NCBI GenBank assembly: GCA_017484235.1
Contig: JAFUTM010000131.1
Location: forward strand, 1-9,980
Length of the DNA stretch: 9,980 bases
Direction of reading: 5' to 3'
From: Selenomonadaceae bacterium
GTDB taxonomy: Bacteria > Bacillota > Negativicutes > Selenomonadales > Selenomonadaceae
Each line of letters begins with the position of its first letter. The first letter of the stretch is position 1. The notes under the pieces were generated by a model that saw only the letters and a program-made list of their open reading frames with translations, made no database searches and was not told the origin of the DNA. A program made the position numbers and the translations under genes. Positions 1 through 7,825 of this stretch are shown here, piece by piece.

Positions 1-978
1 GCACAAATGTTTCGTGGAATCAGTGCCGGTCTTGCCGGTAAATATGATGCGACAAGTAGTGAATTTGGAAAAGCCTTTCAATATGGTATTTTATATGCTC
101 AACGTGTAATTCCTGACGGTGTGGAAATGCCTTTTATAACAGTGGCAAAAGCAGTTGCTAAGGGCGCGTATCGTGCTGTGCGTGAAGAAAAGCCAATAGC
201 AGAAATTTTAGAAGCGGCAATCAGCGCAGGTAAAAAATCTATGGAAACTTGTGGTCAAGATGACGCCGGAGCATATATTATGTTTCTGTTCTTAAATGGA
301 TGTCTCAAAGGTCTCGACGGTAATTTTGTTTCACCGGCGGTCAGTCTTTCTCTCGGACTCGGTGCCAGAAAAAATATGCCCGATCCGCGAAACGATATGG
401 TAAAACCTTATTGCGTAAGATTAAGAGTAAAGAATCCAAAAGCCAATCTTCCAGAACTAAAAAGACAAATGCTTGACTTAAGCAGTTTTTCCATTGTAGA
501 ACGAATGGGCGGCTCAATTGAAGTTCATTTTCATACGGATCACGTCGGCAAAGCAATCGAACAAGCAATCGGCTGGGGACCACTGCGCGAAGTAAAGATA
601 ATAAATATGAGCGAAAGCCATATATTGCCAGCTCGTGACGCCGTGATGAAAGTGGCGGCACTGGCCGTTGCACGAGATGAAAATGAAGCTCAAACATTGC
701 AGGACGCAGGTGCCTCAATATTACTGACCGGCAGTGCTGAATCATCGCCTTCTGTTGAGGAGATCGTTGGCGCCGCGCACAGTGACTTGGCATCATCATA
801 TGTATTGGTGGCTTCCAGTAAAGATTATCATCTGGTATTCCGTCAAGCTAAAAAGCTGCTGGGCAATCGCGTAGAATTGGTTTTGGTCGATTCAATGGAA
901 GAAACTATCAATGTATTAAAAAAATTCTCCATTAACCTCACGGCAACAGAGAACGCAAATTTAATGAACAATTTATAA
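1..978 (+). CDS. fakA: FakA/YloV-like DAK2-domain protein, 3' part (5' end outside window)
   Basis: The frame is open from base 1 (Ala-Gln before the first Met), so the gene starts upstream. The first residues, AQMFRGISAGL, match the part of the DAK2/DhaL-like domain just after its nucleotide-binding loop in FakA/YloV proteins. About 50-60 N-terminal residues, including the metal-binding aspartates, should lie outside. Residues about 85-100 (QDDAGAYIMF) correspond to the end of the DAK2 domain. HFHTDH at about 176-181 followed by a GPLREVKIINM stretch matches the conserved HVHT..PG...G.L..IKIENM block of the FakA middle domain. FakA is the ATP-binding subunit of fatty acid kinase, which phosphorylates fatty acids held by a DegV-type FakB for phospholipid synthesis. 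The protein ends soon after the region that precedes the usual last ~100 residues, so it looks C-terminally short. It converges on the kinase gene with a 54-base gap. Family assignment is firm; the exact function is inferred. Confidence 0.85.
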   Translation, partial: AQMFRGISAGLAGKYDATSSEFGKAFQYGILYAQRVIPDGVEMPFITVAKAVAKGAYRAVREEKPIAEILEAAISAGKKSMETCGQDDAGAYIMFLFLNGCLKGLDGNFVSPAVSLSLGLGARKNMPDPRNDMVKPYCVRLRVKNPKANLPELKRQMLDLSSFSIVERMGGSIEVHFHTDHVGKAIEQAIGWGPLREVKIINMSESHILPARDAVMKVAALAVARDENEAQTLQDAGASILLTGSAESSPSVEEIVGAAHSDLASSYVLVASSKDYHLVFRQAKKLLGNRVELVLVDSMEETINVLKKFSINLTATENANLMNNL

Positions 979-1032
979 ATACGAACGCTCAACTAATATA
1001 TTAACGTCGCTATTATTTTTCAATTATGTAAT

Positions 1033-2808
1033 TTATCTTTGCTTGTCTGCCGAGCTGTCACGGCTTGGTGCAGAAACACTATTCGATTCGTGAGATGAAG
1101 TCTCAAAAACTTCGCTGGATTCAGAGCTATAATTATTTGAAGGCTCTTCAACCGCTGTAGACTCTGAGTTATTAGTTGATGTCTCACGATGATAATCTGA
1201 TGAATCAACAGAAGAATGTGTCGTGCTTTCATTATCGTGGTTTGTAGACTGTGAGTGATCAGTGGTGTTACTATCAGATTCCGAATTTGTATTGGACTGT
1301 GAAGCATAAGAACCACCTGAAGAACGCGGCTCGGAATCAGAACGAGTTGAAGTTCCACGCGATACAGTTAAATCAATTATCTGACCACGATTTATTTTAG
1401 TTCCACTTGCAGGGTCTTGTGACAACACTATACCAGGCTCTTCGTCCGAATATTTTTCATAGACCGAACCTAAAACCAGGCCTGCTTTTTGAATACGTTC
1501 GATTGCCGCCGATTTATTTAGACCGGCTAAATCCGGCATATCTAAATCTTCGCCGCCTTTGCTGACATAAATCGTTACTAATCGCTCACTTTTAACGTTT
1601 TTACCAGCCTCTGGGTCTTGAGACACGACTTGACCAGGTGGTACATTCGAGTCGTAAGTTTCAGCAACATTTACTCTTAATTTGCCATCTTCCAATATCT
1701 GTCTGGCAAGCGCCAATTGTTTGCCGACCACGTCAGGTACAGGTACTACTTCTTGTTTACCAAAAAAATTTCCAAATGCGATAATTGAGCCAACGCCAAA
1801 TCCAATTAATAATACAAATATAACGCCTGCCACAAATAATTTAGACTGAAAAAAGGTCTTTTTTATTTTGTCAGCTGCAGAATCATCTGATACATTCTGA
1901 TTCATCACAACTGAATTGTGACGCGGTGTTATAACTGAGTCCGTGCGCGGCAAAACCTGTGTTGCATCTGGATCAATATTTCTGCTCATTCCAAAAGTTT
2001 TTTCCACATTAGCTAATTCCTGCACCAATTCAAAACTTGATGGGCGAATGTCAGGATTCTTATTCATTGCCCGCATTACTATTGCCTCAAGTATTGGCGG
2101 AATTTGTGGACGATACAATGTTGGAGGCGTTGGTTCTTCTTCCACGTGTTTCATGGCTATACTTACCGGATTGTCCGCATTGAAAGGCAGCCTGGAAGTA
2201 AGCATTTCATATAATACTACGCCCAAAGAATATACATCAGACTTTGGAGTAATTCCTGCGCCGCGTGCCTGCTCAGGTGAAAAATAATGTACACTTCCAA
2301 CTACACTGCCGCTATACGTCATCGTCGATTCGGTAACTGCCCTTGCAATGCCAAAGTCGGCGATTTTTGCTCGATTGTTTTCTGTCATTAATATATTGTG
2401 AGGCTTTATGTCACAATGGACAATATTATTTGCGTGGGCGTGTGCCAGACCTTCGGCGATATCTTTTGCAATGTGAACTGCAGTTTGAATATCCAATGGT
2501 GCCTCTGCCTGGATTTTTTGTTTTAACGTTGAACCTGGAACATATTCCATAACAATATAATGATCGTCACCGTCAACGCCGACATCATATATATTTACAA
2601 TATTTTGATGAGACATACACGCCGCAGCCTTTGCCTCACGATGAAATTTTTCTATAAATTCAGTATCATTTTTATAAGCAGCGTGCAGGATTTTTACTGC
2701 AACCGTTCGATCTAAAAGTCTATCGTGTGCCCTGTAGACTTCAGCCATTCCACCACTGCCAATGCGCTCCTCAAGCTGATATCTTTCGCTCAGGATACGC
2801 TCTACCAT
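1033..2808 (-). CDS. prkC: PASTA-domain Ser/Thr protein kinase (PrkC/PknB/Stk family)
   Basis: A membrane Ser/Thr kinase of the type that couples cell-wall state to division and dormancy exit. Numbering from the ATG at 2808: glycine-rich loop GSGGMAEVY at 17-25, VAVK with the ATP-binding Lys at 39, alpha-C Glu at about 58, catalytic loop HCDIKPHN from 131, DFG at 151-153, SPE at 177-179. An Arg-poor, Thr/Pro-containing juxtamembrane segment leads to one membrane helix at about 325-346. Two PASTA repeats follow (about 355-419 and 422-485), then a Ser/Thr/Asn-rich tail to residue 591. The open frame extends three codons upstream to a GTG, but the GAGGTGA ribosome site lies over that GTG and is 6 bases from the ATG, so I chose the ATG. 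The catalytic loop has Cys where most family members have Arg. It is the last gene on the - strand, 76 bases after the TPR gene. Family assignment is certain. Confidence 0.95.
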   Translation of the reverse strand: MVERILSERYQLEERIGSGGMAEVYRAHDRLLDRTVAVKILHAAYKNDTEFIEKFHREAKAAACMSHQNIVNIYDVGVDGDDHYIVMEYVPGSTLKQKIQAEAPLDIQTAVHIAKDIAEGLAHAHANNIVHCDIKPHNILMTENNRAKIADFGIARAVTESTMTYSGSVVGSVHYFSPEQARGAGITPKSDVYSLGVVLYEMLTSRLPFNADNPVSIAMKHVEEEPTPPTLYRPQIPPILEAIVMRAMNKNPDIRPSSFELVQELANVEKTFGMSRNIDPDATQVLPRTDSVITPRHNSVVMNQNVSDDSAADKIKKTFFQSKLFVAGVIFVLLIGFGVGSIIAFGNFFGKQEVVPVPDVVGKQLALARQILEDGKLRVNVAETYDSNVPPGQVVSQDPEAGKNVKSERLVTIYVSKGGEDLDMPDLAGLNKSAAIERIQKAGLVLGSVYEKYSDEEPGIVLSQDPASGTKINRGQIIDLTVSRGTSTRSDSEPRSSGGSYASQSNTNSESDSNTTDHSQSTNHDNESTTHSSVDSSDYHRETSTNNSESTAVEEPSNNYSSESSEVFETSSHESNSVSAPSRDSSADKQR

Positions 2809-2813
2809 ACAAC

Positions 2814-2820
2814 TCACCTC
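2814..2820 (-). promoter_or_regulatory. Ribosome binding site that fixes the kinase start
   Basis: On the - strand this reads GAGGTGA, followed by 5-6 bases and the ATG at 2808. It overlaps the upstream in-frame GTG at 2817, which therefore cannot use it and is unlikely to be the start. Confidence 0.75.
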
Positions 2821-2884
2821 ATTCAGAAGATTTTATAATAATTTAATAAATTACTTGTTCCACTCCAAATTATTGTTTTGTAAT

Positions 2885-4237
2885 CTAATTTTTCCCATTT
2901 ATTGTGTATTGCAAATCTGATTTAATCCAATCATTTCTTGGTGACAATTCCAATGCCTTTCTATAATCAGAAATGGCACTATCATAATCTTTTTTCTCCC
3001 TATAATCGTGGGCACGTCTCCAATAAAGCCAAGCCATACGGTTATTAAAATCATTCCAAAATACCCAATCAGACATCATTTCAAAATCATAATGTTCCAT
3101 AAATCTCGTTCTAAAATTTGGAGAATTTATCACAAAAGTATAATCTGCGATAGCTTTATCATAATTTTTAAGTCTACTATAAAGCTCTGCACGAGTCCAA
3201 TATGCATCCAAATATTGTGGATCGAGTTCAATAGCTCGCGTTGCATCTGCAATATTATTATTCACATATGCACGCCAATTATATGCTCTTGCAGAATTGG
3301 GATTTATTTCTATTGCACGATTTAAATCCACTTTTGATTTAGCCATATCTTCAGGATTTGAGGTGAGACCTCTTTCATAATAAATTACACTTCGACCAAT
3401 ATAGGCGTCTGCAAGATTTGGATTTAATTCAATAGCTTGAGTATAAACTGCAATTATCTCATCGTCACGCCATCTCATTTGTGAATCTTTTCTCATTTTT
3501 TCAGCACGTTCATAATATGTTTGCGCTTGTCCTATTTGGGAATTATTTATTTCTTGATTATCTGAGGTATAAACAACTTGCTCGACTCCAAACCATTGTG
3601 CCGTCTCGTCCCATTTGAATCGAAATTCACCTGCATTACGAGCATTATTAGAATAAAGTGTATACTTTGCTATTATAGTATTACCATTAACATTTGCTTT
3701 TTCACAGAAAATCCCATTATTTCCAAAATATTTCTTAGCTATTTGTCTCATATCTATGTATTTCACCCAAACGCCATCTTGACGCCTGCCAAAGATTATA
3801 TCATAGCCAATCGAGCCATATCCGACTTGCACATAATAGAGTGAAATTTCACCATCATTCTTTATTTGATAGATTGTGCAATGTTCCCATATAGGAACTC
3901 CAACTGTATTTGAAGTGTTTTCGGCTCCAAATTTTTCATCACGTTCATCTATATTTAATGATGGATTATTTATATCGTAATGAACATACAATGCATTAGT
4001 ATCATTGCCAAAACGTGCAATTCCTTTACTATATGATTTTTTATCTTTACGACCTAATGTACTTACACATTCTTCTCCGTTATTATACGAGGCATTTTCA
4101 AACACATAGCCATTGCCATAAAATCCTCCAGTATCGGTCCATATTTTTCCGATTTCAACAGGCTGTTCCAATTTCATTGCGAAACCAGTTGATGAGAATA
4201 ATATGATTAACAAAATGAGACCAAATATTTTCTTCAT
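2885..4237 (-). CDS. Secreted TPR-repeat protein with an unrecognised N-terminal domain
   Basis: A 450-residue exported protein. The signal peptide is clear: MKK, a hydrophobic stretch to about residue 15, then a likely cleavage after TGFA (residue 20). Residues about 25-225 form a Tyr/Trp/Asn-rich region I do not recognise; GRRQDGVW at about 150-157 resembles TRRQENGIW in the next-upstream small protein. From about 236 to 435 there are tetratricopeptide-type helices. Good units end in AIELNPN (268-274), AIEINPN (308-314), AIELDPQ (335-341) and ALELSPR (428-434). A Trp/Phe-rich insertion at about 376-408 interrupts the array. The ATG follows a GAGGTGA site at normal distance, 25 bases after the small protein's stop, so the two are probably co-transcribed. 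TPR arrays usually bind proteins; partner and role are unknown. Base composition is low (one 60-base line counted, 3121-3180, has 15 G+C). Confidence 0.8.
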   Translation of the reverse strand: MKKIFGLILLIILFSSTGFAMKLEQPVEIGKIWTDTGGFYGNGYVFENASYNNGEECVSTLGRKDKKSYSKGIARFGNDTNALYVHYDINNPSLNIDERDEKFGAENTSNTVGVPIWEHCTIYQIKNDGEISLYYVQVGYGSIGYDIIFGRRQDGVWVKYIDMRQIAKKYFGNNGIFCEKANVNGNTIIAKYTLYSNNARNAGEFRFKWDETAQWFGVEQVVYTSDNQEINNSQIGQAQTYYERAEKMRKDSQMRWRDDEIIAVYTQAIELNPNLADAYIGRSVIYYERGLTSNPEDMAKSKVDLNRAIEINPNSARAYNWRAYVNNNIADATRAIELDPQYLDAYWTRAELYSRLKNYDKAIADYTFVINSPNFRTRFMEHYDFEMMSDWVFWNDFNNRMAWLYWRRAHDYREKKDYDSAISDYRKALELSPRNDWIKSDLQYTINGKN

Positions 4238-4262
4238 TAAAATTTCACCTCAGTTACCAAAA

Positions 4263-4820
4263 TCATTGATCATCAAAAGTGCCTTTGCCTTCTTCCATAT
4301 ATCTTTTAAACCTCCAAGATATAGGTTTATCGAAAAAGCTCATATTATAAGCCCAATAAAATGCAAGTTCTGCTGACGCCATTTTCATAGATTTAGCCCT
4401 ACCAGCAGTTCCAGGATCATTAATATTTTTAGTATCAAGATATTCCCAATATGGATTATTTTCATTATCATAATCTTCTGCATATATCTTTTTGGATTCA
4501 TAGTCATAAAGATAACGTTCATTTCTTCCCAAATCAGCATATACGACGTCTTTCCATATTCCATTTTCTTGACGTCTTGTAAATGAAACTGATATCCATT
4601 GTACAGCTATTATATATTTTGGTGGAGAATATTGTTGTACATTAACAGAAGATTTACTAATATAAATAGCAATACCAGACCCAGCTCCACCAAGACTAAT
4701 GTAATTTTTCGGATTGTTATACATATCATTTAATAACTCTGTATCAGATTCATCAGCGGCAAATGCAACTGTCGTCATCATCAATATAGCTAATACAACA
4801 AAAATTAATTTCTTCAACAC
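4263..4820 (-). CDS. Small secreted protein of unknown function
   Basis: About 185 residues with a signal peptide: basic LKK, a hydrophobic core, and a likely cleavage after TVAFA before ADE. The mature part is rich in Tyr, Asp and Asn with alternating hydrophobic residues (for example AIYI, YIIAVQWISVSF), suggesting beta strands. It ends with a probable amphipathic segment (SAELAFYWAYNMSFF). I recognise no family. The frame is open to a TTG at 4844, but a TAGTAGGTG ribosome site at 4828-4836 lies inside that extension and points to the GTG at 4820 (7 bases on) or the adjacent TTG at 4817, which would give MKKLIF. The RRQ.NG(I/V)W motif is shared with the following TPR protein, 25 bases downstream, which suggests distant kinship or a common partner. 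The gene is AT-rich (line 4441-4500 has 15 G+C of 60). Confidence 0.7.
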   Translation of the reverse strand: MLKKLIFVVLAILMMTTVAFAADESDTELLNDMYNNPKNYISLGGAGSGIAIYISKSSVNVQQYSPPKYIIAVQWISVSFTRRQENGIWKDVVYADLGRNERYLYDYESKKIYAEDYDNENNPYWEYLDTKNINDPGTAGRAKSMKMASAELAFYWAYNMSFFDKPISWRFKRYMEEGKGTFDDQ

Positions 4821-4892
4821 AATACGACACCTACTAAATTGCAAACGTATTAAATCATCAGTTGACTAAAAAAATTTAATTATTATAAATAT

Positions 4893-4920
4893 ATTATAAA
4901 GTATTTTTGTACGATTGCAA
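4893..4920 (-). promoter_or_regulatory. Candidate sigma-A promoter for the two secreted-protein genes
   Basis: On the - strand, TTGCAA (4915-4920) and a perfect TATAAT (4893-4898) are separated by 16 bases, about 75 bases before the small protein's start and overlapping the transporter's stop codon. The -35 box matches consensus at only 4 of 6 positions in an AT-rich region, so this is tentative. Confidence 0.4.
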
Positions 4921-6939
4921 TACAATTTTGCAGAAATAAAAAATAGTTGCGATAAATACAATCAGTCCAAGCAGTTCCGGTATAACTGAAGCTGCAAACT
5001 CATCACTGACGATACTGAACGGCATCTCATCACCGCCATTTGTCACCGAGATAACGATAACCGCTGCAATCAGAACGCCGATTATACTTTCACCTACAAT
5101 TAGACCAGAGGCGAATAAAGTGCCGCGCCGTTTGCTTTCTTCCATAATGTTTTTAATGTCATCTTTACTTTTATTAGCAAACTTACTATTTAACTTCTTA
5201 TCCAAAAAATAGCCCATTATTGCGCCGATGACAAGAGGAGTCTGCACTGACGGTGGCAGATAGATGCCCATTCCAACTGCCAGTGGCGGCAAAGCAAAAT
5301 TAGTATATCTACTCAATAACAAGTTGATTAAAACCAATACTACACCAAGTGCTATACCCATATAAATGTATTTCCATTCGAGTTGAGATGAGAATATGCC
5401 TTGAGCTATTGTCGTCATTAAAGAGGCTTGCGGTGCGGCGAGTGCCAAGTCTGGATCCATTCCTTCACGCGGCAGAGCGCCTGGAAATCCATATGCTTCG
5501 TACAAAAGATTGAGTACTGGCGCGATTACAAAAGCACCGACGATACAGCCGAGAATTAAAGCGACCTGCTGACGCCAAGGTGTTGCACCAACTAAGTAAC
5601 CTGTTTTTAAGTCTTGCATATTGTCGTTTGAAATACAGGCAATTGCCAAAACAATGCTCGTTGTAAATATGGCTATCGCCGTTGCAAATTTTTCTCCACC
5701 TGCTAAATCAAATATACCAAATGATGTGCAAATTGTAAAAATAATTAATGAAGATATGATAATTGCTAAAATGCCAATGCCGGATATTGGACTTGAAGAC
5801 GTACCAATTAAGCCTGCCATATAAGCGCACGCTGCTGCGACGAAGAAGCCCATCATAACTGCAACCGTTACGCCGACAATTATAAATGTGACTGTCTGTT
5901 CAATCGGCAAATTTACCGGTTTAATGAAAGAATAAAAAACCGCTAATAATCCAACAATCATAATTATAAATATTAAACCAACTGAACGGAGAGACATATC
6001 AATATCTGTTCGATGTTTCGACTGCTCACCTTCCGGCATACGAACCGCTGCCAACGATTCTTTTACGCCGTCAATGACTGGTTTAGCTAACATTATCAAC
6101 GTCCATACAGCCGCCACGCCCATTGCTCCGGCACCAATTAATCTCACTCGTTCAGAATAAACGGCTTGAGCGAACGCCTGTATAGTTTGATCAGGTGCTG
6201 GCAGCTCTGTTATTGTAAAATATGGAACGAAACCTGCCCACGCAATTAATATACCGATGAGCATTGCGATTCCACTGGTAATTCCGACAAGGTAGCCTGC
6301 ACCGACTAATGCGGTTGAATATCCAATTGGAAACTGTGTCATACCTCGACCGACTGGAAACCACATAGACAGACCACTCGATAAAACATATAATCCGTTT
6401 GTCATAAACGAAACAATTGCGGATATAATGCCACCACTCATAATCTCTTTTAATCCGCCGACAGATTTATTTGATTGGCTGCCAACTTTTAATATTTCTG
6501 CCGCCGCAATACCCTCTGGATAAGGCAGGTCGCTATGGACCACCATTGCGCGGCGCAGTGGAATGGTAAACAACACACCGAGACAGCCGCCGCACGCCGA
6601 GACAATCAGCGTCTGCCAAAATTCAAAATCCTGCCAGTACCCGATCATCAACATTCCAGGAATAATAAATATTATTGCTGATAATGTTCCGGCTGCGGAA
6701 GCTTGTGTCTGTACCATATTGTTTTCCAAAATGTTTGAGTTATGGTACATTCTTAAAACGGCCATTGATATGACTGCCGCCGGTATTGCCGATGAAAAAG
6801 TCAATCCAACTTTTAAGCCGAGATATACATTTGACGCAGTGAATATTACTGTCAGCACCGCTCCGAGTAACATTCCGCGCAGAGTAAGCTCTGGTAGTTT
6901 TAATTCGTGTTTCATAAATTCCGATTCATCGTATTTCAA
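4894..6939 (-). CDS. OPT-family oligopeptide transporter
   Basis: A 681-residue polytopic inner-membrane protein of the prokaryotic OPT family, whose members are proton-coupled importers of peptides or metal-chelate compounds. Many hydrophobic segments span its length (for example about 23-43, 82-102, 109-127, 167-190, 207-240, 320-338, 350-375, 388-409, 420-436, 456-478, 525-543, 610-632, 654-674). Conserved-looking blocks are LPYPEGIAAAEIL (138-150), GTSSSPISGIGI (379-390), SNDNMQDLKTGYL (437-449) and LPPLAVGMGIYLPPS (550-564). The length is normal for the family. The start is a TTG with GAGGA about 7 bases upstream; an ATG at codon 9 is possible but has a poorer ribosome site. The gene lies between a repeat-filled gap and the secreted-protein pair. 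Substrate cannot be told from sequence; uptake of cell-wall peptides would suit the neighbours but is speculation. Confidence 0.92.
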   Translation of the reverse strand: MKYDESEFMKHELKLPELTLRGMLLGAVLTVIFTASNVYLGLKVGLTFSSAIPAAVISMAVLRMYHNSNILENNMVQTQASAAGTLSAIIFIIPGMLMIGYWQDFEFWQTLIVSACGGCLGVLFTIPLRRAMVVHSDLPYPEGIAAAEILKVGSQSNKSVGGLKEIMSGGIISAIVSFMTNGLYVLSSGLSMWFPVGRGMTQFPIGYSTALVGAGYLVGITSGIAMLIGILIAWAGFVPYFTITELPAPDQTIQAFAQAVYSERVRLIGAGAMGVAAVWTLIMLAKPVIDGVKESLAAVRMPEGEQSKHRTDIDMSLRSVGLIFIIMIVGLLAVFYSFIKPVNLPIEQTVTFIIVGVTVAVMMGFFVAAACAYMAGLIGTSSSPISGIGILAIIISSLIIFTICTSFGIFDLAGGEKFATAIAIFTTSIVLAIACISNDNMQDLKTGYLVGATPWRQQVALILGCIVGAFVIAPVLNLLYEAYGFPGALPREGMDPDLALAAPQASLMTTIAQGIFSSQLEWKYIYMGIALGVVLVLINLLLSRYTNFALPPLAVGMGIYLPPSVQTPLVIGAIMGYFLDKKLNSKFANKSKDDIKNIMEESKRRGTLFASGLIVGESIIGVLIAAVIVISVTNGGDEMPFSIVSDEFAASVIPELLGLIVFIATIFYFCKIVLQSYKNTL

Positions 6940-6962
6940 TTAAATTCCTCTTTTCTAATGAT

Positions 6963-7060
6963 GAATTAGGAATTAGGAATGTTGAATTATACATTACGCA
7001 TTACGAATTACGCATTGATAATTAATTATATTCCTCATTCCTAATTATAAATTCCTAATT
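6963..7060. repeat. Intergenic inverted and direct short repeats
   Basis: AATTAGGAAT occurs twice on the + strand (6964-6973, 6971-6980) and twice inverted as ATTCCTAATT (7037-7046, 7051-7060), so the ends can fold into a long stem. The middle (6992-7016) is a TTACG-based tandem: TTACGCA, TTACGAA, TTACGCA. The block fills almost the whole gap between the phosphatase stop and the transporter start. It looks like a dispersed repeat or MITE-like unit rather than unique regulatory DNA. It may end the phosphatase transcript, though no classical GC-rich stem with a T-run is present. Confidence 0.75.
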
Positions 7061-7062
7061 AT

Positions 7063-7794
7063 TTATAGGATGCCGACGACAATGACGGAAACGTTATCTT
7101 TGCCGCCGTGATGAAGAGCAGCCTCAATTAAATCATCGGCAGGATTTTTGCTGGACGTTAGGATTTTAGCAATTTCTTCATCATTGACCATATTCGTCAA
7201 TCCGTCAGTACACAATAAAAAAATATCGCCATTCTTAACTTTAAAACTGCCAGTGTCAACCGAAATGTCAGAGTATGCACCGACTGCCTGCGTTAAAATA
7301 TGCTTAAGCGGGTGAACACGTGCTTCATCTTCCGTAATTTCGCCGCGTCTGAGTAAGTCTTCGACATAAGAATGATCTTGCGTTATTTGTTTAAGACTGC
7401 CGTGATCCAACTTATATAGTCGACTGTCACCTACGTGAGCATAATACGCCTTTTGACTTGTAATCTGCGGCTGACTTTCAGTTGGTTCTCCTACGTGTAA
7501 AATAGTTGCCGTTGTACCCATGCCTTGATAGTCCACGTGCTTTTTGGCTTCTAATAAAATATTGTCGTTTGCCTTTAAAATTGCCGACTGCAATACATCT
7601 TCGTTCCACGGCAGTTTTTTTGTTGCCAATTCATCTCTTACCGTAGATATTAACATTTGGCTTGCAATTTCGCCAGCCGCCTGACCGCCCATTCCGTCTG
7701 CAATTATAAATGTTTCCGGCTCGATTATCGTCAAAGAATCCTCGTTTTGTTTGCGAACCAGCCCGACATTCGTTGCCTGATAATATTTTGACAA
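7063..7794 (-). CDS. prpC: PP2C-type Ser/Thr protein phosphatase (PrpC/Stp)
   Basis: A soluble metal-dependent PP2C/PPM phosphatase of about 243 residues, the usual size for the bacterial Stp/PrpC group that reverses PASTA-kinase phosphorylation. All main motifs are present (numbering from the chosen start): RKQNEDS (14-20), ADGMGGQAAGE (32-42) with the first metal-binding Asp, GMGTTAT (92-98), AHVGDSRLY (119-127), LTQAVG (167-172), CTDGL (195-199) and GGKDNVS (230-236). The open frame begins at a TTG at 7809, but GGAGGTG at 7801-7807 overlaps it and must be the ribosome site, so the likely start is the TTG at 7794 (SKYYQATNVG), 6-8 bases downstream. It follows the FHA gene by about 30 bases and is surely co-transcribed with it. 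The family's usual neighbour, the PASTA kinase, is about 4.3 kb further on. Confidence 0.95.
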   Translation of the reverse strand: MSKYYQATNVGLVRKQNEDSLTIIEPETFIIADGMGGQAAGEIASQMLISTVRDELATKKLPWNEDVLQSAILKANDNILLEAKKHVDYQGMGTTATILHVGEPTESQPQITSQKAYYAHVGDSRLYKLDHGSLKQITQDHSYVEDLLRRGEITEDEARVHPLKHILTQAVGAYSDISVDTGSFKVKNGDIFLLCTDGLTNMVNDEEIAKILTSSKNPADDLIEAALHHGGKDNVSVIVVGIL

Positions 7795-7800
7795 AATTTG

Positions 7801-7807
7801 CACCTCC
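7801..7807 (-). promoter_or_regulatory. Ribosome binding site that fixes the phosphatase start
   Basis: On the - strand this reads GGAGGTG, six bases before a TTG at 7794. It overlaps the upstream in-frame TTG (7809) and GTG (7803), so those are not used as starts. The phosphatase therefore probably begins MSKYYQATN. Confidence 0.7.
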
Positions 7808-7825
7808 AAATTGATAAGGTTATCG

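Noticed and set aside
341..799. Open frame on the - strand inside fakA, and similar + strand frames inside the kinase, TPR and transporter genes
   Set aside because: They are antisense to genes with clear family matches and show no domain-like sequence; treated as shadows.
979..1080. Possible terminator between the converging fakA and kinase genes
   Set aside because: The only stem seen (GCCG/CGGC inside the kinase's end) is 4 bases with no T-run; no hairpin is evident in the 54-base gap.
2809..2884. Palindrome TAATTTATTAAATTA and possible promoter boxes before the kinase
   Set aside because: The palindrome is purely A/T, and no -35/-10 pair with acceptable spacing stands out, so an operator or promoter cannot be supported.
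4862..4889. A + strand promoter-like pair, TTGACT and TATAAA with 16-base spacing
   Set aside because: It faces the end of the transporter and no + strand gene follows; chance matches are common in this AT-rich gap.
6986..6991. TATAAT on the - strand within the repeat, as a promoter for the transporter
   Set aside because: No reasonable -35 box is found 16-18 bases upstream, and the sequence is part of the repeat unit; possible but not supportable.
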